Origin: CAZYWA01 sp964650975 [NCBI: uncultured bacterium]
GTDB taxonomy: Bacteria; JADJOY01
Assembly (NCBI GenBank): GCA_964650975.1
Contig: CAZYWA010000362.1
Span: 1 to 8,214, forward strand
Direction of reading: 5' to 3'
DNA: 8,214 nucleotides
The position numbers were made by a program, and so were the translations under genes. Shown here in pieces: positions 4,333 through 8,214 of the stretch; the stretch's first letter is position 1, and the number at the start of each line of letters is the position of its first letter. The notes under the pieces were generated by a model that was not told the origin of the DNA, made no database searches, and saw nothing but the letters and a program-made list of their open reading frames with translations.

Positions 4333-7300
4333 GCGGTTCCCCTCGCTGCCGGTACCACGCATCGCACCAGCGTCCCGCCGTTCGTTCCAGGTCCGATCGT
4401 GAGCTCACCGCCGATGAGGCGCGCGCGGTGCCGCATGATCTGGGTTCCGAGCCGGCCCGGCGACTGGTCGGCGCCGCCGATGCCGGTGCCGTCGTCGCTG
4501 ACCTCGAGCACCGAGGTCCCGTCGTCGGCGTGAAGCCGCACTCGGATCCGATGCGGCCGGGCGTGCTTGACCGCGTTGGTCAGCGCCTCCTGCGCGATGC
4601 GGTAGAGGTTGGTCGCCCAGAGCGGGTCGGTGACGTCGAACTGGCCATCGGGCTCGACCTCGCAGCTGACGCCGTAGATCGAGCTCAGGTCCTCGGCGAG
4701 GCTCTCGAGCGCTTGGCGGATCCCCTGGCTCTCGAGCTGCAGCGGGACCAGCGAGCGCGTGACCGCGCGCAGCCGCTGGTGCACGCGCACCACCTGGGTC
4801 GCGACCTTGTCCGCGGCGGCGATCTCGGGACGGCCCGCTTCGGAGAGCGCATCGCGCAGGTTGTGGACCAGGTAGTTGATCGCCGTGAGGTCCTGGCCGA
4901 TCTCGTCGTGCAGGTCCTGACCGATGCGGCGCTGCTCGGAGTCGACGATGCGCTGCAGCTCTTCCTCGAGCGCCACGCGCTCGCCGATCTCCTCCTCGAG
5001 CCGCGCGTTGGCCCTCTCGAGCGCCGCGATGCTGGCGCCGGTCCGGCGATCCATCTCCTCGCGAAGGCTCTGCTCCTCGCGCTCCAGGCGGACCCGCTCG
5101 CTGATGTCCTCGATCGCGACCAGGATCCGGCCGGGATGCTCGATATCCGTCACCAGCCGCCGCGCCACGAACGCCACCGACTGGAGGCCGCTCTCGGGCA
5201 GCTCGCGCTCGAGCACGAAGCGATGGACTTCGCCGTCGTCGGAACGGATGTCGTCGAGCATGGTGCCGAGCGCCGGGATGTCCCACTGGCCGCCGCCGAT
5301 CTCGGGGAGCGGCCGTCCGACGGTCTGGTCCGGCCCGGCCTGGAACATCTGGTAGAACGACTTGCTCGCGGATACCACGACCTGGTGCTCGTCGAGGACC
5401 AGCAGGCCGTCGCGCACGGTGTCCACGATCGACTGGGCGTACGCCTCGGCGCCGCGCGCCGCGGCCGTGACGCGCTTCTGGTGGGTGATGTTCGCGAACG
5501 TGATCACCACGCCTTCGATGCGGTCGTCGGTGGTGCGGTAGGGCAGCACGCGCCGCGCGTACCAGTCGCCGCCGGCAGTGGCGACCTCGCGTTCGATGGG
5601 CGCCAGGTCGCGCAGCACGGCCTCGGCGTCGGCGGCGAGGCCGCCGTTCGCGATCTCCTGGCCGAAGTCGGCGAGCGGGCGGCCGCAGTCGCTGGCGATC
5701 AGCCGCATCAGCCGTGTCATGGCCGGCGTGAACTTCTTGATGCGCAGGTTGCGGTCCAGGAAGAGCGTCGCCAGATCGCTCGAGGAGAGCAGGTTCTGGA
5801 GGTCGTCGCGGGTCGCCTCGAGCTCCACGACCTTGGACTCGAGCTGGGCGTTGACGGTGCTCAGCTCCTCGTTCAGCGATTGCAGCTCCTCCTTCGAGGT
5901 CTCGAGCTCCTCGTTGGTGGACTGCAGCTCCTCGTTGGTGGAGATGGCCTCTTCGTGGGCGGATTTGAGCTCTTCGTTGAAGCTGTCGAGCTGCTCGAGG
6001 CTGGCGCGCAGATCGTCCCGGGTGAGACGCAGCTCCTCTTCGAGCTGGTGCACCATGCTCTCCTCGACCACCTCGACGGCGCTCGCCCGCCCCGCCTCGG
6101 TTCGCTCCGGACCGGCTTCGAACGTGACGAGCACCAGCCCGGCGAGATCGCTCGGAGCGCTGAGCGGCTCCACGGTGACTCGAACCACCGTGCGCTCGGG
6201 CCCTCCGCTGCTCCAGGCCACCGTCGCCGGCTGGTCGTCGCGGATCGCCCGGTGAAACGCGGCGCGCACCTTCCTGCGCAAGCCATCGCGGCAAAGCTCC
6301 ATCAGGTTGCGAGTGGGCGGCCCCTTGGGCTGGATGAGAAACGCCTCGGTGGCCCCGGAGAAATGCAGGATCTCGCCGCGCCGCTCCACCAGCACCGCGG
6401 CCGGGGCGAACCGGTCGACCAAGAGCTCGTGCGCGGCGGCGGCGATCCGCTCGTGTCGCGCGCCTGGGACCGCTACCGGCTGCGGCGTCGCGGTCCAGAA
6501 TCCCGGCCGGCGCCCGGGCGGGTCGAGCAGGTCCTGGCGACTGGGGCCGATGCGTCGGTAGAGGTGCGCCTTCTTCGAGACGATCTCGAAGGTCCCGTGC
6601 TGGGGCCCGACGGTCTCGGCTCCGCCCAGGAACAAAAGCCCGCCGTCGCGCAGCGCGAAGTGGAAGAGCCCCAGCACCCGCCGCTGCATCTCGGGCTCGA
6701 GGTAGATGAGCACGTTCCGGCACACCACCAGGTCGAGCTTCGAGAAGGGCGGATCGCCGATCAGGTTCTGGGGGGCGAACACCACCAGCTCGCGGACCTC
6801 CTTCTTGACCACCACGTGGTGGTCCTCGCGGGTGAAGAAGCGCTCCAGGCGCCCGGGGGACACGTCGGCCGCGACGCTCGCCGGGTAGCGCCCGGCGCGC
6901 GCGATCGCGAGCGCTTCGGAATCGACGTCGGTGGCGAAGATCACCGCGTTGACGGGCTTCTCCGCCTGCTTGAAGCGCTCGGTCAGGAGCATCGCCAGCG
7001 AGTAAACCTCCTCGCCGGTGGCGCATCCCGGTGTCCAGACCCGGACCGGCAGGTCCGCGGCACCCGCCACGATCGGCTCGAGGGCGAGCTCGCTCACGGC
7101 GTTCCAGGACTTGGGCTCGCGGAAGAATGCGGTCACGCGGATCAGCAGATCCGCGCACAGCGCATCCACCTCGGCCGGATCCGAGCGCAGCAGCTGGGCG
7201 TATTCCTCGAGGCGTGCGATCCCCTTGAGCCCCATGCGGCGCTCCACGCGCCGCGCCAGCATGCTCTTCTTGTAGGAGCCGAAGTCGGCGCGGGCGCGGG

Positions 7301-8135
7301 TGCGCAGCAGCGCGACGATGGTGTGGAGCTCGCGGTCCCGCTCGGTGTGCGGCTCCGCGGTGGCGTCCTGGACGTAGGGATGCTGAACGTAGCGAGCCAG
7401 GGCGCCCGGCATCTGCTCCACCGTCAGCACCTGGTCCACGACACCGGTGGCGATGGCACTCCGCGGCATGCCGTCGTGGGCGGTGGTGGACGGATCCTGC
7501 GCCAGCGCCACGCCGCCGTGGGCCTTGATGGCGCGCAGCCCATTGGCGCCCTCCGACCCAACGCCCGCGAGCACGATGCCGATGGCGCGCTGTGCTTGAT
7601 CCTCGGCGAGCGAGCGGAAGAACGAGTCGATCGTGGTGGGCGGGCCGGTCCGGTCGAGCGGTCCCGCCAGGTGCAAGCGCCCGCTTTCGATGGACAGGTA
7701 CCGGTTGGGTGGAATCACGTAAACGTGGTCGCGCTCGACCCGCATTCCGTCCTCGACCCCCAGCACCTTCATCTTCGTCACCGGTGCCAAGAGCTCGGGC
7801 AGGAGCGAGGTGTGCGTGGGGGCGAGGTGCTGGACCAGCACCAACGCCATGCCGCTGGCCGGTGGCATGGCGCCGAGCAGGCGCTTGAACGCGTCGAGCC
7901 CGCCGGCCGAGGCACCCACCCCGACGATCGCGATGGGGCCGGCGTTGCCGGCAGCGGCGGGTTCCTGGCCCGCCGCTCGGGACGTCGCGGGCTCGGCTTG
8001 CGCCGGTTCCGCGGGGCGACGCTCGATCGGTTTGCGGGCGGCTCGCGTCCCCGCGGCTCCTCGCTCGCGGCTCTGCTTCCGGCCCTTGGAGGAAGCCGCG
8101 CCGCGGGAGGAGCCAGCCTTCGATCGGGACGCCAT
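4329..8135 (-). CDS. CheB-CheR-PAS-histidine kinase fusion (sensor kinase)
   Basis: A 1268-residue cytosolic sensor kinase with no membrane segment seen. Residues 1-66 are a basic, Ala-rich, probably disordered lead. Residues 67-250 are a CheB methylesterase domain with nucleophile Ser76 in GASAGG and His103 in VQHLAP. The third catalytic position, normally Asp in a G-x-G-S-D-G motif, is Glu195 (GVGSEG). Residues 265-530 are a CheR methyltransferase with SAM-binding GCATGEE at 370-376 and CRNVLIYL at 472-479. A PAS-like segment (565-675) is followed by a coiled coil (695-780) with repeated NEEL heptads, then two PAS domains (about 782-888 and 898-1015) and a second helix. The kinase is NarX/DegS-like: H box with His1076 (QDLHDE), N box Asn1187, DDGTG at 1214-1218 and a glycine-rich end. 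The CheB part lacks its own receiver, as is usual for such fusions. The ATG at 8135 has only a weak GGCGAG ribosome site. The stop overlaps the next start (ATGA), so the downstream regulator is the likely phosphate acceptor. The signal sensed is unknown. Confidence 0.95.
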   Translation of the reverse strand: MASRSKAGSSRGAASSKGRKQSRERGAAGTRAARKPIERRPAEPAQAEPATSRAAGQEPAAAGNAGPIAIVGVGASAGGLDAFKRLLGAMPPASGMALVLVQHLAPTHTSLLPELLAPVTKMKVLGVEDGMRVERDHVYVIPPNRYLSIESGRLHLAGPLDRTGPPTTIDSFFRSLAEDQAQRAIGIVLAGVGSEGANGLRAIKAHGGVALAQDPSTTAHDGMPRSAIATGVVDQVLTVEQMPGALARYVQHPYVQDATAEPHTERDRELHTIVALLRTRARADFGSYKKSMLARRVERRMGLKGIARLEEYAQLLRSDPAEVDALCADLLIRVTAFFREPKSWNAVSELALEPIVAGAADLPVRVWTPGCATGEEVYSLAMLLTERFKQAEKPVNAVIFATDVDSEALAIARAGRYPASVAADVSPGRLERFFTREDHHVVVKKEVRELVVFAPQNLIGDPPFSKLDLVVCRNVLIYLEPEMQRRVLGLFHFALRDGGLLFLGGAETVGPQHGTFEIVSKKAHLYRRIGPSRQDLLDPPGRRPGFWTATPQPVAVPGARHERIAAAAHELLVDRFAPAAVLVERRGEILHFSGATEAFLIQPKGPPTRNLMELCRDGLRRKVRAAFHRAIRDDQPATVAWSSGGPERTVVRVTVEPLSAPSDLAGLVLVTFEAGPERTEAGRASAVEVVEESMVHQLEEELRLTRDDLRASLEQLDSFNEELKSAHEEAISTNEELQSTNEELETSKEELQSLNEELSTVNAQLESKVVELEATRDDLQNLLSSSDLATLFLDRNLRIKKFTPAMTRLMRLIASDCGRPLADFGQEIANGGLAADAEAVLRDLAPIEREVATAGGDWYARRVLPYRTTDDRIEGVVITFANITHQKRVTAAARGAEAYAQSIVDTVRDGLLVLDEHQVVVSASKSFYQMFQAGPDQTVGRPLPEIGGGQWDIPALGTMLDDIRSDDGEVHRFVLERELPESGLQSVAFVARRLVTDIEHPGRILVAIEDISERVRLEREEQSLREEMDRRTGASIAALERANARLEEEIGERVALEEELQRIVDSEQRRIGQDLHDEIGQDLTAINYLVHNLRDALSEAGRPEIAAADKVATQVVRVHQRLRAVTRSLVPLQLESQGIRQALESLAEDLSSIYGVSCEVEPDGQFDVTDPLWATNLYRIAQEALTNAVKHARPHRIRVRLHADDGTSVLEVSDDGTGIGGADQSPGRLGTQIMRHRARLIGGELTIGPGTNGGTLVRCVVPAARGTA
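4339..4344 (-). promoter_or_regulatory. Ribosome binding site deciding the response-regulator start
   Basis: The minus strand reads GAGGGG six bases before the ATG at 4332. It lies inside the end of the upstream kinase gene and supports the 4332 start over 4362; together with the ATGA overlap it indicates translational coupling. Confidence 0.7.
5905..5942. repeat. Short tandem repeat encoding the NEEL heptads
   Basis: A 17-base segment occurs identically at 5905-5921 and 5926-5942, a period of 21 bases, which is seven codons. It encodes successive NEELQST/NEELETS heptads of the fusion kinase coiled coil. The repeat reflects the protein heptad pattern and may let the coil change length by slippage. 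Confidence 0.75.
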
Positions 8136-8180
8136 TCAGCTCGCCGTTCGGATGAGACGGATGAGGAGAAGTGCCAGCGC

Positions 8181-8210
8181 ATGCTACGTGCGACCGATTC
8201 CGGGCGACAA
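8181..8210 (-). promoter_or_regulatory. Possible sigma-70 promoter of the fusion-kinase gene
   Basis: On the minus strand TTGTCG (8210-8205) and TAGCAT (8186-8181) match the -35 and -10 consensus at four of six bases each, with an 18-base spacer. They lie about 45 bases upstream of the ATG at 8135. In GC-rich DNA such matches arise often by chance, so this is tentative. Confidence 0.3.
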
Positions 8211-8214
8211 CCTG

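Noticed and set aside
4405-7158. Very long minus-strand open frame inside the fusion-kinase gene
   Set aside because: Its product is Arg/Gly/Ala-rich without domains, as expected of an out-of-phase frame in GC-rich DNA; the overlapping frame has clear CheB, CheR, PAS and kinase motifs.
8160-8176. TGGCAC on the minus strand as a sigma-54 -24 element
   Set aside because: The bases at the required -12 position do not give TTGC or a near match, so the promoter is not supported.
7778-8182. Minus-strand frame starting at an ATG upstream of the fusion kinase
   Set aside because: It is out of phase with the CheB domain and gives an Arg/Pro/Ser-rich product; the ATG at 8135 leads directly into CheB.

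Overview
The window is 8.2 kb of very GC-rich bacterial DNA. Codon use is strongly G/C-ending and GTG starts and 4-base gene overlaps occur. Large hybrid sensor kinases together with a phasin-like gene suggest a metabolically versatile soil or aquatic proteobacterium or a delta/myxobacterial relative. This is inferred from style; no marker gene fixes the taxon. No tRNA, rRNA, CRISPR array, insertion sequence or phage gene was seen. Every supported gene lies on the minus strand, so transcription runs from high to low coordinates.

Layout in transcription order: (1) 8135-4329, a 1268-residue fusion of CheB methylesterase, CheR methyltransferase, PAS domains, a long coiled coil and a NarX-type (HisKA_3) histidine kinase. 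(2) 4332-3655, a NarL/FixJ-type response regulator whose start overlaps the kinase stop in ATGA and which is its obvious partner. (3) 3654-3374, a gene-poor gap packed with stem-loops, including a 22-base imperfect inverted repeat and a perfect 11-base inverted repeat. (4) 3373-3080, a small acyl carrier protein. (5) 3074-1827, a receiver plus histidine-kinase-like protein with an intact phospho-accepting His but a damaged ATP-binding N box. (6) 1830-1378, a lone receiver-like protein without the usual acidic pair, overlapping gene 5 by GTGA. (7) 1325-912, a short phasin-like protein. (8) 754-338, an intact receiver domain, the surviving end of a hybrid kinase: the frame just upstream still encodes the last strand of a kinase ATPase domain (about 820-770). 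(9) 337-1, a less GC-rich stretch without a convincing gene.

The first two genes form a complete sensor/regulator pair of a well-known architecture. The ACP, degenerate kinase and degenerate receiver form a second tightly packed unit in which canonical phosphotransfer looks impaired at two steps. An ACP joined to such a unit, behind a structured leader and beside a phasin-like gene, is the least ordinary part of the window. It suggests, as a hypothesis only, a link between acyl-thioester or storage-polymer metabolism and signalling.
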